Source of the DNA: CBDCVO01 sp965223085
Lineage (GTDB): Bacteria; Pseudomonadota; Gammaproteobacteria; Ga0077536
Assembly: GCA_965223085.1 (NCBI GenBank)
Contig: OZ244981.1
Location: forward strand, 3,596,001-3,660,000
DNA: 64,000 nt
Direction: 5' to 3'
Shown: piece by piece, positions 1-9,134 of the stretch
Numbering within the stretch: position 1 is the stretch's first letter
Layout: every line of letters starts with the position of its first letter
Translations under genes and position numbers: made by a program
The notes under the pieces: model-generated
Told to the model about the DNA's origin: nothing
Database searches by the model: none
Seen by the model: the letters and a program-made list of their open reading frames with translations, nothing else

Positions 1-1
1 G

Positions 2-619
2 GTACACGCTTTATACCCGGGGATTAAATTTCTAGTTACGCTACGCCATCCACTGGCTCGTTTGCAATCCCATTACCAGCACCTCTGGCGTTTGGGGCAC
101 GTGGGCGATGATTTTCAACAGGCCGTGACGCGAGAGCCGGAGATCGTGCGTGCGGGCCAATACCGTGCCTGCCTACAACGCTGGGAAGCAGTTGCTGTTA
201 GACACGGTATGTTTTTGGAAACAACCGACATGATTGCATCGGATCCGGAGGCGGTGTGGGCGCGCGTAATCGATTTTCTTGGGCTCGACTATTGTCGCCT
301 GCCGTCTATCGGCACCGAGTGGATCTATCAAACCACGGCGCCGAAGTACCGTTTTCTGGCCACTGTAGCGGGTAAAATTTCTCGAGTTCTGCAGCAAGAT
401 GGACACCATAAGACACTCCAGTTTGCGCGTCGATTGAGGCTCAATCGCGTCTACGGTGCCGGGGGAAATAAACTACCGCGTCTTCCAGTAGACCAATTGC
501 CATGTCTCCTGCAGCAATTCGAGGCAGATATCGCTTACGTGGAGCAGAAGCTCGGGCGCGAACTTAACACCTGGCGCGAAGTCCCCGCCGCGATGAGAGC
601 GCAGCGCGAGTGCGAATAG
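2..619 (+). CDS. Sulfotransferase family protein, 5' end cut by the window
   Basis: The frame is open from base 2, so the true start lies to the left. Reading in from the edge gives I-K-F-L-V-T-L-R-H-P-L-A-R-L-Q-S-H-Y, which matches the R-x-P-x-x-R-x-x-S-x-Y element by which sulfotransferases bind the 3'-phosphate of PAPS. The rest (about 185 residues after a TTG at 62) has the usual helical C-terminal half, including a 'W-x-R-V-I-D-F-L-G-L' segment. Such enzymes move sulfate from PAPS to a carbohydrate or other hydroxyl. The last 10 bases overlap the next gene, a glycosyltransferase, so both are probably translated from one polysaccharide operon transcript. The family is clear from the PAPS motif; the acceptor is unknown. 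The 5'-phosphosulfate loop is outside the window. Confidence 0.75.
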   Translation, partial: VHALYPGIKFLVTLRHPLARLQSHYQHLWRLGHVGDDFQQAVTREPEIVRAGQYRACLQRWEAVAVRHGMFLETTDMIASDPEAVWARVIDFLGLDYCRLPSIGTEWIYQTTAPKYRFLATVAGKISRVLQQDGHHKTLQFARRLRLNRVYGAGGNKLPRLPVDQLPCLLQQFEADIAYVEQKLGRELNTWREVPAAMRAQRECE

Positions 620-1722
620 CTCAGCTCATAACCCGATCGGATGCTGTCGGAGGAGCTACGGTTCACGTCAGAGATTTGTCTGTCGGGCTGCAGCGAGCGG
701 GACATGAGGTGGTCGTTTTTCTGGGAGAGGGGGAGGGCCCGGTTCCAAGCTTGCTCGATGAGGCCGGGGTGCCGTGGCATTCGGTTCCATCCCTGCGCCG
801 CGAATTTCACCTCTACCACGACGCAGCGGCATTAATCAAGCTAGTGAAGTCTGTGGGCAGGTGGAAGCCGCATTTGCTGGCTTGCCATACATCTAAGGCC
901 GGTGCACTGGGACGAGCAGCGGGAAGATTGCTGAAGATCCCAACCGTATATACGCCGCATTGCTGGTCTTTTGTGGACGGATTTCCAGGCGCAAAAAAAT
1001 ACTTGGCCTTGGAGAAGTGCTTGCGGCTCATAACGGATCATGTAATCGCGGTTTCGGAATGGGAGCACGAACTCGCGCTGGCGAAGGGTGTCTGCTCGGC
1101 AAAACAAATGACGACGATTTATAATGGCCTACCTGATCTGCCCCGAGACCGCGATGCGCAAGGCTCCGAGATTCCGAAACTTATTTGTGTAGCGCGTTTC
1201 GAAGTGCAGAAAGATCATCAGACATTGTTGCGCGCTTTGACGCTGTTACCGGAACGCGCCTGGCAGATCGATTTCGTCGGTTCTGGTCCTTTGGAAGCGC
1301 AGATCAAAGCAGAGGCGAATGCGCTTGGTATCGCCGAGCGCGTTCGTTTCTTGGGGGGGGTGTCGGATGCTGACCGCATGCTTCCGCAATACGACGTGTT
1401 TGTGTTGTCGTCCAAATGGGAGTCCTTTCCGATCTCAATTCTAGAGGCGATGCGTTGCGGGCTGCCGGTTGTGGCGACAGATGTCGGCGGGATCGGTGAG
1501 GCAGTGGTAAACGAACAAACCGGCTACTTAGTGCCTGCGCGCGATCCCCATGCACTGGCGGCGGCATTGTCGAAACTCGTCAGCTCTTCCCCACAGCGAA
1601 CAAGCATGGGTGCGGCGGGGCGAGAAAAATTCATCGAATCATTTCACTTTGACACAATGTTTCGCGCTACGGAGCACCTCTATCGAACCTTGTTCGAGGC
1701 CCACACAACGCGAAATTCCTAA
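610..1722 (+). CDS. Glycosyltransferase family 4 (GT-B fold)
   Basis: A 370-residue protein starting at a GTG inside the end of the sulfotransferase gene. The N-terminus (RIAQLITRSDAVGGATVHVRDL) is the usual GT4 acceptor-side Rossmann start. The C-terminal half has the donor-binding signature E-S-F-P-I-S-I-L-E (E-x7-E, about residues 275-283), followed by M-R-C-G-L-P-V-V-A-T-D-V-G-G-I-G-E. These retaining enzymes transfer a sugar from a nucleotide-sugar to a lipid-linked oligosaccharide on the inner face of the membrane. No membrane segment is evident. The overlap with the sulfotransferase and the EPS genes downstream place it in surface polysaccharide assembly. Sugar specificity cannot be read. 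Confidence 0.9.
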   Translation: MRIAQLITRSDAVGGATVHVRDLSVGLQRAGHEVVVFLGEGEGPVPSLLDEAGVPWHSVPSLRREFHLYHDAAALIKLVKSVGRWKPHLLACHTSKAGALGRAAGRLLKIPTVYTPHCWSFVDGFPGAKKYLALEKCLRLITDHVIAVSEWEHELALAKGVCSAKQMTTIYNGLPDLPRDRDAQGSEIPKLICVARFEVQKDHQTLLRALTLLPERAWQIDFVGSGPLEAQIKAEANALGIAERVRFLGGVSDADRMLPQYDVFVLSSKWESFPISILEAMRCGLPVVATDVGGIGEAVVNEQTGYLVPARDPHALAAALSKLVSSSPQRTSMGAAGREKFIESFHFDTMFRATEHLYRTLFEAHTTRNS

Positions 1723-1981
1723 GCCCGGTGACGCGTCTCAGGGCGGCGTTCCCATCAGCGGATGACCTGGGCTAAAACACGGCGTCCGCTAGCGCACAAT
1801 CGTGATCTCGCCGCGCGCCCTCAAGTGCAGTCCGTATGATTAATGCCGTGCACGTTGAGTTTACAGGCCGCCGCCCGATCGATAGCAATCTCGATATCCC
1901 ATTTGGGGTGCAACTTTATTGTCATCGCACCCGAGATCGTTACAAATTGTTGCCTAAAGTTGGATCCGGTGCTTCCGGGAT

Positions 1982-2003
1982 GGCCGCAACTTCAGTTGCG
2001 GCC
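1982..2003 (+). promoter_or_regulatory. Perfect inverted repeat, stem-loop in the EPS leader
   Basis: GGCCGCAACT, then TC, then AGTTGCGGCC: 10 complementary bases on each side, realistically a 9-bp stem closed by a four-base loop. No T-run follows, so it is not a standard intrinsic terminator. It lies about 170 bases upstream of the Wzc-like start and could be an RNA hairpin in the leader or a palindromic operator. Confidence 0.5.
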
Positions 2004-2098
2004 AGGTGCACGGCGAACCTGGGCCTCAGCGTAAAGGCAATTTAGCAAAATTAGACACGTGTAGCACTTTTCAGCGCAAGTTTATGGTCAACCCACTA

Positions 2099-2104
2099 TA
2101 TAAT
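2099..2104 (+). promoter_or_regulatory. Candidate -10 hexamer TATAAT
   Basis: A consensus TATAAT in an AT-rich stretch about 70 bases upstream of the Wzc-like gene. No good -35 hexamer is found 16-18 bases upstream, so promoter identity rests on the -10 alone. An activator-dependent promoter is possible. Confidence 0.35.
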
Positions 2105-2174
2105 AGATTCCGCAGTAGCAAACAATAATAGCCGCTAGCAGTACAATTTAAAGGGTTAGGAACAACGTCCGACC

Positions 2175-4445
2175 ATGGACATCAACGATAATTATTCCGC
2201 AGGGCCAGAGCGAGACGCTAACCAGGTGGTGCCGGTGGCGACGCGCGCGCAGTCTGGCAGTCTAGTCGATCCCAACGGGTTTCACGGGGGCGTATCGCCG
2301 CAGCCGGCGATTTACGAACGCCTGTACTATCGTCCTGAAGCGGCGGAGTTCGGCAGCACGCTCGCCGATCTATGCAAAACCTTATGGGCGTATAAGGCGT
2401 TATTGCTGTTACTCCTTATAACGCTGTTGGCAACGGCGATCTACGCAATTCGATCTATTCCACCAGTGTACCAAACTGGGGCCGATGTCTTAATCGGTGA
2501 ATCTCGTGCTGGGGTGCTCGATGTGCCCGGTCTTCTGTCCAATGGCGAAGCGTCCGAGGCTGCGATGGAAACCGAAATGCAACTCATGCGCTCGCGTGAT
2601 GCCGTCGTGCGCGTGGTTGAGCGTTTTAAACTTGTCGACGACCCTGAATTCAACCCGTACCTGCGCACCCCGTCGCTGACTAAACGCGTTCTATCGACTG
2701 TGCCCTTTGCGCCTTTTAGCGGCGATACCGAAGCGCACCGCAGCGTTGATATGAACGAAACTGAGAGCCGCACACTCGATAGCGTTCTAGACCAACTTGC
2801 GGTTCAACCGCTCGGGCAGTCATCGGTAGTTCGTCTCAGTATGAAATCCGCAGATCCACAAAAGGCTGCAGATATCGCCAACGCGGTTGCGGAAATCTAT
2901 ATCGAAGGTCAGATCCAACGCGACACGCAAGAATCCCAAAAAATGGCGGCTTGGATGGATGAGCGACTCGATGAATTACGCGCAGAACTCGCCGCCGCTG
3001 AAGCAAAGATTGAGCAATATAGAACCGAGCATAATCTTTTTGAAGTTTCTGGCAACAGTCTCGTCGAGGGACAACTTTCCGATCTCACGGGTGATTTGGG
3101 GCAAGCACGGATGGCGCGAATGGACGTTGAATCGCGCTTGCGTCAAATCAAGAAGTCGGTTCGCGCAGGCGGCGATATTGTATCTGCAAGCGATGTCGCT
3201 GGATCCTCGATCGTGCAGGCTCTACGCGTAGAGCAGGCAGCTCTCGATCGAGAAATTGCGGAGCTGTCGGCCGAATACGGTGAGCTGCACCCGAAAATGG
3301 TCCAACTTAGGTCTAAGCAAAATGGAATTGCCAAAAAAATCGCAATCGAGGTAGACAGGATCGTTGCCGACTTGGGAAATCAAGCTTCGGTTGCGCGCGC
3401 GAACGAACGCTCGGTCAGAGCAAATATCCAGCGCCTGAGTTCTCAATTAGCCGTTTCTAATAAGAGTGAAATTGGATTGCGGGTGCTCGAACGCGAAGCC
3501 GATGCGGTTCGAGATCTGCTGCAAGGTTTCCTTTTGCAAGCGGAAAAACTTGGCACGTTTGGTCGGCTGCAGCGGCCTCATGCGCGGATTGTGTCCGCCG
3601 CCATGGTTCCATATGAGCCGACGTTTCCGTCGAAACCAACGATAATTGTGCTCGCCTCGGTAGCATCAATCTTTGCTTGGCTGTTGTTGGTCTTTTTCCG
3701 TGAGCAATTTATTACAGGTTTTCGCGGGGGCAACGAATTGGAGCGAGCATTCGGGGTTTCACCTCTGAATGTTATTTCGGGCGGTAAATCGGTTCGCCAA
3801 CCTCAGGCGATCTTTCATAACGCGCCAGTGTCCGATTTTGCAGAATCTATGCGCTCTTTGTATATCGAGCTGTTTCGTTCGTTGCACGAAAAGCATGTAC
3901 AAATTTTGACCGTCATTTCTTCTCACCAAAAGGAGCAGCGTAGCGAAATCGCGGTAGGTATCGCCGCCGCGGCAAGATTAGCCGATCCACACTCGTCGAT
4001 CGTGGTTGTGGACCTAAATTTCCAACGGCCTAAGTTTCAGGCTTATTTTAAAAAACTCACTTTGGGGCTCGGTGCTGCAGACTTTTTGCAAGGTGACGTC
4101 GAAGTCGATGCCATCGTGCAGTACGACGCCGAGTCGAATCTGCATGTGATTTCGGCAGGTACGGCACGTACGCCGGGTTTGACGATGCAATACCGACCAA
4201 TGTCGGTGCTTTTGTCGTTTTTGCGCGCAAATTTTGACACCGTAATTATAGATTCACCGCCACTGTCGAAGTCCAGTGATGCATGTGCTATTTGTCCACA
4301 GACTGATGCGGCACTTTTCGTCGTTAGCGCAGGAAGCACGCCCCGTAATACAGTCAAATCCAACTTGTTACGCTTGCGACGCTCCGGCAGTCATCTGGCG
4401 GGTGTGGTGTTGAGTGGTGCGAAAACTACCGGGGTCAGCGCATGA
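2175..4445 (+). CDS. Wzc/GumC-type polysaccharide co-polymerase with degenerate BY-kinase domain
   Basis: A 756-residue polysaccharide chain-length and export protein. Residues about 60-110 form the Wzz N-terminus with a first membrane helix (YKALLLLLLITLLATAIYAI). A periplasmic coiled coil follows (about 240-440). The P-x2-P-x-x-P-type segment (VPYEPTFPSKPTIIV) and the second membrane helix lie near 475-510. A cytoplasmic bacterial tyrosine-kinase-like ATPase domain occupies about 575-745. Walker B (TVIIDSPP) and a Walker A'-like strand (IVVVDLNFQRP) are recognisable. Where the P-loop G-x4-G-K-S/T should be, the sequence is S-S-H-Q-K-E-Q-R-S-E: the glycines are gone and the P-loop lysine aligns with arginine. 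The C-terminus has no tyrosine cluster. It is therefore probably a chain-length and export scaffold without kinase activity. Its stop overlaps the next gene (ATGA). Confidence 0.88.
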   Translation: MDINDNYSAGPERDANQVVPVATRAQSGSLVDPNGFHGGVSPQPAIYERLYYRPEAAEFGSTLADLCKTLWAYKALLLLLLITLLATAIYAIRSIPPVYQTGADVLIGESRAGVLDVPGLLSNGEASEAAMETEMQLMRSRDAVVRVVERFKLVDDPEFNPYLRTPSLTKRVLSTVPFAPFSGDTEAHRSVDMNETESRTLDSVLDQLAVQPLGQSSVVRLSMKSADPQKAADIANAVAEIYIEGQIQRDTQESQKMAAWMDERLDELRAELAAAEAKIEQYRTEHNLFEVSGNSLVEGQLSDLTGDLGQARMARMDVESRLRQIKKSVRAGGDIVSASDVAGSSIVQALRVEQAALDREIAELSAEYGELHPKMVQLRSKQNGIAKKIAIEVDRIVADLGNQASVARANERSVRANIQRLSSQLAVSNKSEIGLRVLEREADAVRDLLQGFLLQAEKLGTFGRLQRPHARIVSAAMVPYEPTFPSKPTIIVLASVASIFAWLLLVFFREQFITGFRGGNELERAFGVSPLNVISGGKSVRQPQAIFHNAPVSDFAESMRSLYIELFRSLHEKHVQILTVISSHQKEQRSEIAVGIAAAARLADPHSSIVVVDLNFQRPKFQAYFKKLTLGLGAADFLQGDVEVDAIVQYDAESNLHVISAGTARTPGLTMQYRPMSVLLSFLRANFDTVIIDSPPLSKSSDACAICPQTDAALFVVSAGSTPRNTVKSNLLRLRRSGSHLAGVVLSGAKTTGVSA

Positions 4446-5905
4446 GTTACGTCTACTATGACGACCAAGCTCAGCATGCGTCCACGTTAGACGCATCACG
4501 TAGGCTAACGTTCTCTGGACCGATTATTTCCGGATTACTGATCATCTTAGATGCACTGTTGATCAGTGTTAGTGGGCTAGGTCTTTATTATTTACTCGTC
4601 CATCCGGACGGGGCGATACGTTTCTATCTAGTTATCGTCGCGTTCTATGCCGTCCTTATGTGCTGTTTTCTAAGCGCGAACGAACTATATAGCCCGATCG
4701 AAATTAGTCGTCGGCCCTTCCAGCTCCGCCGCCTGATTAAACTGATCCTCATTTCGTTTTTTATTTTATTGGGTGTGTTATTTGGGCTTAAGGTTTCGCT
4801 CGCTTACTCTCGTGTGTGGGCGTTTTCATGGCTAGCGTTTTTGGTCGTAGCCATGCCCGTGGCGAGACTTCTTTGCGGCGCACTGATTTTAAAGTTGGCG
4901 CGCGAAGGCTTTATCGCGCGCAACGTGGCGATCATTGCTAATACCAATCAAGCAGCGAAGTTACTCGAACGCATAGAAAATTCGGAGGAGGTTTGGTTGC
5001 GTGTGATCGATGTCTTCGATGCTCGCGGGGCACAGCGGAGCAATATGCCGTTGAACGCAGGAAACAAGGCGCCCCTGGATCATCTGATGGACTCGGTCGA
5101 AAGCGGCAAAGTTGACGATATTGTGATCGCCTTACCGTGGTCTGCGGTCGACAGGATTACGATGCTGTTAGACAAGTTCGAACGCGCTCCGGTACGGGTT
5201 TCAATTTGTCCAAATTTGATCGGGTTTAAATACCGCCTAAAAAGCCCAACCCACATGGCCGGTGTACCTTTGTGGGGTGTTTATGAAAAACCGATCGGCG
5301 GGTGGTTGCGACTGTTGAAAATCGCGATGGATTACTTGATCGGTGGCAGCGTTTTGTTGCTCGCGGCACCGCTGCTCGGCCTAATTGCGTTGTGTATTAA
5401 GCTCGATAGTGAAGGACCAGTATTCTTCGTGCAAAATCGCGTTGGGTTCAATGGCAAGTTATTTAAACTCTATAAGTTCCGTACTATGCGGGTAGAAGAA
5501 ACCGATCACAATGCGGACAAAATAACGACGCGAAACGATGCGCGAGTTACACGCGTAGGCCGCATTCTGCGACGCTACAGTTTGGATGAATTACCCCAAC
5601 TACTTAACGTAATGGATGGTTCGATGTCTTTAGTCGGACCACGCCCGCACGCGATCAATGCAAAAGCAGCAGGCAAGCGCTATGAAGAACAGGTGGAACG
5701 TTACTTAGTGCGACACAAAGTGAAACCTGGCATCACCGGATGGGCTCAGGTAAATGGCTGGCGGGGTAATACCGATACGGTTGAATCGATAGAGAAACGG
5801 ACCGAATGCGACCTCTACTACATATATAATTGGAGCCCGTTTTTCGACTTGGAGATTTTGGTGCGAACTTTCGGAGCAGTAATTTCTACTGAGAATGCGT
5901 ATTGA
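4442..5905 (+). CDS. Undecaprenyl-phosphate sugar phosphotransferase (WcaJ/GumD type)
   Basis: A 487-residue polytopic phosphoglycosyl transferase that starts polysaccharide repeat-unit synthesis by moving a sugar-1-phosphate, often glucose-1-P, from UDP-sugar to undecaprenyl phosphate. Four N-terminal membrane helices (residues about 25-150) precede a CoA-binding-like Rossmann region (about 160-260). A fifth, re-entrant hydrophobic segment (about 290-315) leads into the catalytic domain with F-V-Q-N-R-V-G, Y-K-F-R-T-M, R-R-Y-S-L-D-E-L-P-Q, S-L-V-G-P-R-P-H and the C-terminal K-P-G-I-T-G-W-A-Q-V-N-G-W-R-G. All family motifs are intact. It overlaps the Wzc-like gene by 4 bases, which indicates coupled translation. 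The exact sugar is not determined. Confidence 0.93.
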   Translation: MSYVYYDDQAQHASTLDASRRLTFSGPIISGLLIILDALLISVSGLGLYYLLVHPDGAIRFYLVIVAFYAVLMCCFLSANELYSPIEISRRPFQLRRLIKLILISFFILLGVLFGLKVSLAYSRVWAFSWLAFLVVAMPVARLLCGALILKLAREGFIARNVAIIANTNQAAKLLERIENSEEVWLRVIDVFDARGAQRSNMPLNAGNKAPLDHLMDSVESGKVDDIVIALPWSAVDRITMLLDKFERAPVRVSICPNLIGFKYRLKSPTHMAGVPLWGVYEKPIGGWLRLLKIAMDYLIGGSVLLLAAPLLGLIALCIKLDSEGPVFFVQNRVGFNGKLFKLYKFRTMRVEETDHNADKITTRNDARVTRVGRILRRYSLDELPQLLNVMDGSMSLVGPRPHAINAKAAGKRYEEQVERYLVRHKVKPGITGWAQVNGWRGNTDTVESIEKRTECDLYYIYNWSPFFDLEILVRTFGAVISTENAY

Positions 5906-6100
5906 AGTTCCGGTGTTATAGGACTTTCCGAGCTATCGTGGTTCAATAGCAATTCCAACGACTTACAATAGTGGGACTCGAGCAAGGATTCCAGACTATT
6001 GCGCGCGCTGGCGCAAAGCAGGTCATATTCACGCCGTTCGGAAGTGCTAAGTAAATGTTGCGTCAATCTCTTCTCCCTTAACGTAAATATCAGTTCCACT

Positions 6101-7708
6101 ATGTATGAGCCTTCGTTATCGAGGCCGAGACGGGCTAGCGCTGTATCGTATAGGTTCTGCTCGGTACTAATCATCGTGGGGTTGGCCTTTATCGTCGTGC
6201 GGGTTTTTGCGCAGACGCCCCCAGTGGAACTTAGCGATGGCACAGAACTTCACGTTCATGAAGAGAATCAACAGTTCACCGTCAACGTGGCCGCCAATCA
6301 CCGCATTAGTTTTCAATGGCAAGACTATCTCGGCAATGCCCATGGCGAGGTCATGACGGTAGCGCCTGGTGAGAGGGTGACGACTACTACGCCGTCGTTG
6401 TCGCCTGGATACTACGGCTTGCGTGTCCAGACGATTGACGCTTCGGTAGCGGCCTCGCAGCAGGGCTTGGGAAAAAACCGTGAAGCGCCAAGAGAGTACG
6501 GATTTGTAATTCTCCCAGCAGATGGGAACCGGCGGGCACCGCGCGAAGAGGCGTCACCGTTCGGAATCGTTCATGCAGACATCGACGATGAGCACTTGCC
6601 GACTTGGATCAAAACCAAGACTTGGAAGACACGCAAGCGGCTAAAATCATGGAACGTGTTTTTTGAAAAAATCGACAACCGCGGGTTTATCGAGGTGCCG
6701 CTTATCGCGGGCGAACCTTGGCGCACCGACGATCGGCGTGCGATCGCTGCGGACGAACTCGAACGCGTGCGGGAAGCGCTTACCTTGTTGCTCAGCATTT
6801 GCCCTCGTCAGCTTCTGTACTTGGAACTTGGGCGCGAAGAGAATCTGCAGAGCTATTTTCGCAACGAATTCTATTGGCAGAATCTAGCCACCAAAGTGGC
6901 TCTAGTGAAACAGGCCGCGAAGTCGCTCGATTGCGAAGTGCGCTTAATTTATCAAATTGCGAATCTGCGTCGTAAACCGATCCATGCCTTTGCGCAGAGC
7001 GCGGCCGCCAAACATTTCGACATTCTCTCTCTGCATCCTTACGCGTGGCAGGATTTTCCAGATCCAGCCCATTGGCTACCGAAGTATTTGCAGGACGTTA
7101 AAGACTCGCTAAAAGAAAACGGCTTAAATATGCCGATTTGGTTCACCGAGGTTGGGGTACCCCAAAGAACACTCGACCCGACGGCGTTTTTTGGGTATCC
7201 CGCTAAGGGGCGAGAGGTGGCAGGTCGGACACGAACAAGCGCGGTGTCCTACATGGCGCGCTTGCACATAGTAGCGTTATCGCGCGGTGTCGAGCGTATT
7301 TTTTGGTACAATTATCAAGATCGGAGTCCTTCGAAGATACACGCAGAGGCGCACTTTGGCATACGTGACTTCTGGGGCTTTCCTCTACCGGTCTATGCTA
7401 CGTATTACAATTTGCATCAGCGAATTAACACCAAATCATTTCGTTCGCATAAACGGATCGGCGAGCACGTTCACAGCTTTGAGTTTGTCGAGGGTTGCGA
7501 TCATTTTTGGGGGGTTTGGTCGAATGCTGAGATGAGCCTGGAAGTGCCGCTTGATTATATCGACGCGGCGCTGTTGCATATGAAACAGCGCCGGATTACC
7601 GATGCAGTAGGCAAACCGCTAGGTCTAAAGGCCAATTCGATTATCGAGGTCGGGCAGCACCCAGTGTTTATCGACGCTCGTATGGATGCTAAACGCTGTC
7701 GGCCGTGA
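6101..7708 (+). CDS. Exported clan GH-A-like glycosidase in the EPS locus
   Basis: A 535-residue protein from the ATG at 6101, chosen because it puts a membrane or signal segment (F-C-S-V-L-I-I-V-G-L-A-F-I-V-V) near the N-terminus. A TTG at 5999 with a better-placed AAGGA also opens this frame, so the start is uncertain. After a beta-rich region (about 45-145), a TIM-barrel-like part has L-Y-L-E-L-G-R-E-E-N (candidate acid/base Glu), L-S-L-H-P-Y-A-W and M-P-I-W-F-T-E-V-G-V (candidate nucleophile Glu), the arrangement of GH39/GH5-like enzymes. By analogy with the EPS-locus hydrolase PslG of Pseudomonas it may trim or release polymer in the periplasm. The family assignment is by motif only, and substrate is unknown. 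Confidence 0.6.
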   Translation: MYEPSLSRPRRASAVSYRFCSVLIIVGLAFIVVRVFAQTPPVELSDGTELHVHEENQQFTVNVAANHRISFQWQDYLGNAHGEVMTVAPGERVTTTTPSLSPGYYGLRVQTIDASVAASQQGLGKNREAPREYGFVILPADGNRRAPREEASPFGIVHADIDDEHLPTWIKTKTWKTRKRLKSWNVFFEKIDNRGFIEVPLIAGEPWRTDDRRAIAADELERVREALTLLLSICPRQLLYLELGREENLQSYFRNEFYWQNLATKVALVKQAAKSLDCEVRLIYQIANLRRKPIHAFAQSAAAKHFDILSLHPYAWQDFPDPAHWLPKYLQDVKDSLKENGLNMPIWFTEVGVPQRTLDPTAFFGYPAKGREVAGRTRTSAVSYMARLHIVALSRGVERIFWYNYQDRSPSKIHAEAHFGIRDFWGFPLPVYATYYNLHQRINTKSFRSHKRIGEHVHSFEFVEGCDHFWGVWSNAEMSLEVPLDYIDAALLHMKQRRITDAVGKPLGLKANSIIEVGQHPVFIDARMDAKRCRP

Positions 7709-7730
7709 GCGCCTGGTGCAATATCAGCTC

Positions 7731-8951
7731 CTAGAGCGATGATGCTTGTTGTGCGAAGGCACGGGTTCGCCACACGCCGCGAGCGGCGATCGGCCCCCAT
7801 AGTAGGGCCAGAAGCAGGTAAAAATGCCGCCAGTGAGTGCTGTCGATGAACAAGCTTTCCACCAGCACGCCAACGGTTGACGCGAACACGGCGATATAAA
7901 GCGGTTGCAAGGGTATGTGTTCGAAACAGTAGTTTAGACCCTTGAAGAGCGTTACGGCGAGCAACACGACGAAAGCGATGCCTCCGATTACGCCAGCCTC
8001 CGTGGTGACGTAAAGATACAGGTTATGAGGCACGATCCCGTAGGTGTCGCGTGTCGCGCCGGGTCCTACCCCGAGGGGATACTGTCCGATATTGCGAATC
8101 ACCGCGAGCTGGGTGGCGAAGCGCCCCCCTTCCTGAACATCGTATTCCTGAACTTGCAGTCGCTGCAAAAAGAATTCCTCAAAGTTGCCGATCGATGCGG
8201 CAAGCATTAGGCTCGCAAGACCCATCCCGACTAAAAGCGCGCCGAACGCAAACCAGCGCGCTAGCACGGTTATCGATTTCGCGCTCGCCACGCGAAGCGC
8301 GATAAATACAGCCATGGATATCACGAAATTCAGTAAGGCGCCTCTGGAAAACGAAAACAAAATTGCAACAAACAATATTCCAAAGAGGATTAATTTAAGT
8401 AGTTTTCCCCACAGCTGTCCGTGTTCTAGCCGAGCTACGATAACGATGCACAATGGCACGAGATAGGGGCCGTAAACGTTGGGGTCTTTAAAGGTGCCCT
8501 TGATGCGCCTGCCGGATTCGTCAGTGACGAGCTCGTGGTTAAAAATAATGTTGTTGTACGCTAGGTAGGTAATGGTGAGCATTAGTAGCGCGCCAAAAAA
8601 ATAGGCGGAGAAAATCGTCCGGTACATTTTTTCTGGGGAAAGGGCGATCGCGCTGGCAAAAAACAGGAAGCTAAGCACCATGAACAATCGTATTGACAAT
8701 GGACGCAAGCTTTCGGAAAAATCTGCAGCCAACATCGCGGCAACGATATTTGCTAGCAAAAAAATGCCTAACAGTACGAGTGGGGTGTCAAGTGCGTGTG
8801 GGATCCGGAGCCCCAGCGCGGCGAAACCTATGAGCACAAATGTACATAAGAGGAGATCGCATGGGGCGGGTTCGAATAGAACGATTGAACTTGTTATCAA
8901 AGTAATAAAGACAAAGACTTGAACGGTCTTAAAAATATGACCGTGCTCCAT
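7731..8951 (-). CDS. O-antigen ligase / Wzy-type polymerase
   Basis: About 406 residues from the ATG at 8951; a GTG at 8996 would add 15. It is a polytopic inner-membrane protein with roughly ten to twelve hydrophobic segments. It carries the Wzy_C/WaaL pattern: I-L-F-S-F-S-R-G-A-L-L-N-F ahead of a periplasmic loop with G-Q-Y-P-L-G-V-G-P-G-A-T and I-V-P-H-N-L-Y-L-Y-V. The histidine in the P-H-N motif is the one conserved in ligases. Such proteins polymerise repeat units or ligate finished polymer to an acceptor using undecaprenyl-PP substrates. It is convergent with the glycosidase gene, 22 bases apart. Sequence alone does not separate ligase from polymerase. Confidence 0.85.
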   Translation of the reverse strand: MEHGHIFKTVQVFVFITLITSSIVLFEPAPCDLLLCTFVLIGFAALGLRIPHALDTPLVLLGIFLLANIVAAMLAADFSESLRPLSIRLFMVLSFLFFASAIALSPEKMYRTIFSAYFFGALLMLTITYLAYNNIIFNHELVTDESGRRIKGTFKDPNVYGPYLVPLCIVIVARLEHGQLWGKLLKLILFGILFVAILFSFSRGALLNFVISMAVFIALRVASAKSITVLARWFAFGALLVGMGLASLMLAASIGNFEEFFLQRLQVQEYDVQEGGRFATQLAVIRNIGQYPLGVGPGATRDTYGIVPHNLYLYVTTEAGVIGGIAFVVLLAVTLFKGLNYCFEHIPLQPLYIAVFASTVGVLVESLFIDSTHWRHFYLLLALLWGPIAARGVWRTRAFAQQASSL

Positions 8952-9134
8952 ATAGCCGATAGCGCCCGTTGGCAGACTACGCAATTTTTGTCCCACCTAG
9001 CCCCAATATCGCATGAGGCGTTCGCGCCAATCGATTGAAACCAATGGCATTTTCATAGGATCTTGGTGGGTGTCAACGGCGCAGCAGCCAGGCATACGCA
9101 TGTTCGCTGCCACGCCCAGTCGAGGAAAGCGGTG

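Larger units (their letters stand above)
1723..2174. other. 452-bp gene-free leader before the EPS export genes
   Basis: No convincing gene is present; the short open frames here have no family features. The stretch is AT-richer near its 3' end and holds a perfect inverted repeat (1982-2003) and a TATAAT hexamer (2099-2104), both listed separately. No canonical JUMPstart/ops element or GEMM riboswitch core was recognised. It probably carries the promoter and 5' leader of the export and priming genes that follow. Confidence 0.5.

Noticed and set aside
5818..6243. 141-codon minus-strand open frame
   Set aside because: It overlaps the 3' end of the phosphotransferase and the 5' end of the glycosidase gene, has no family features, and looks like a shadow frame.
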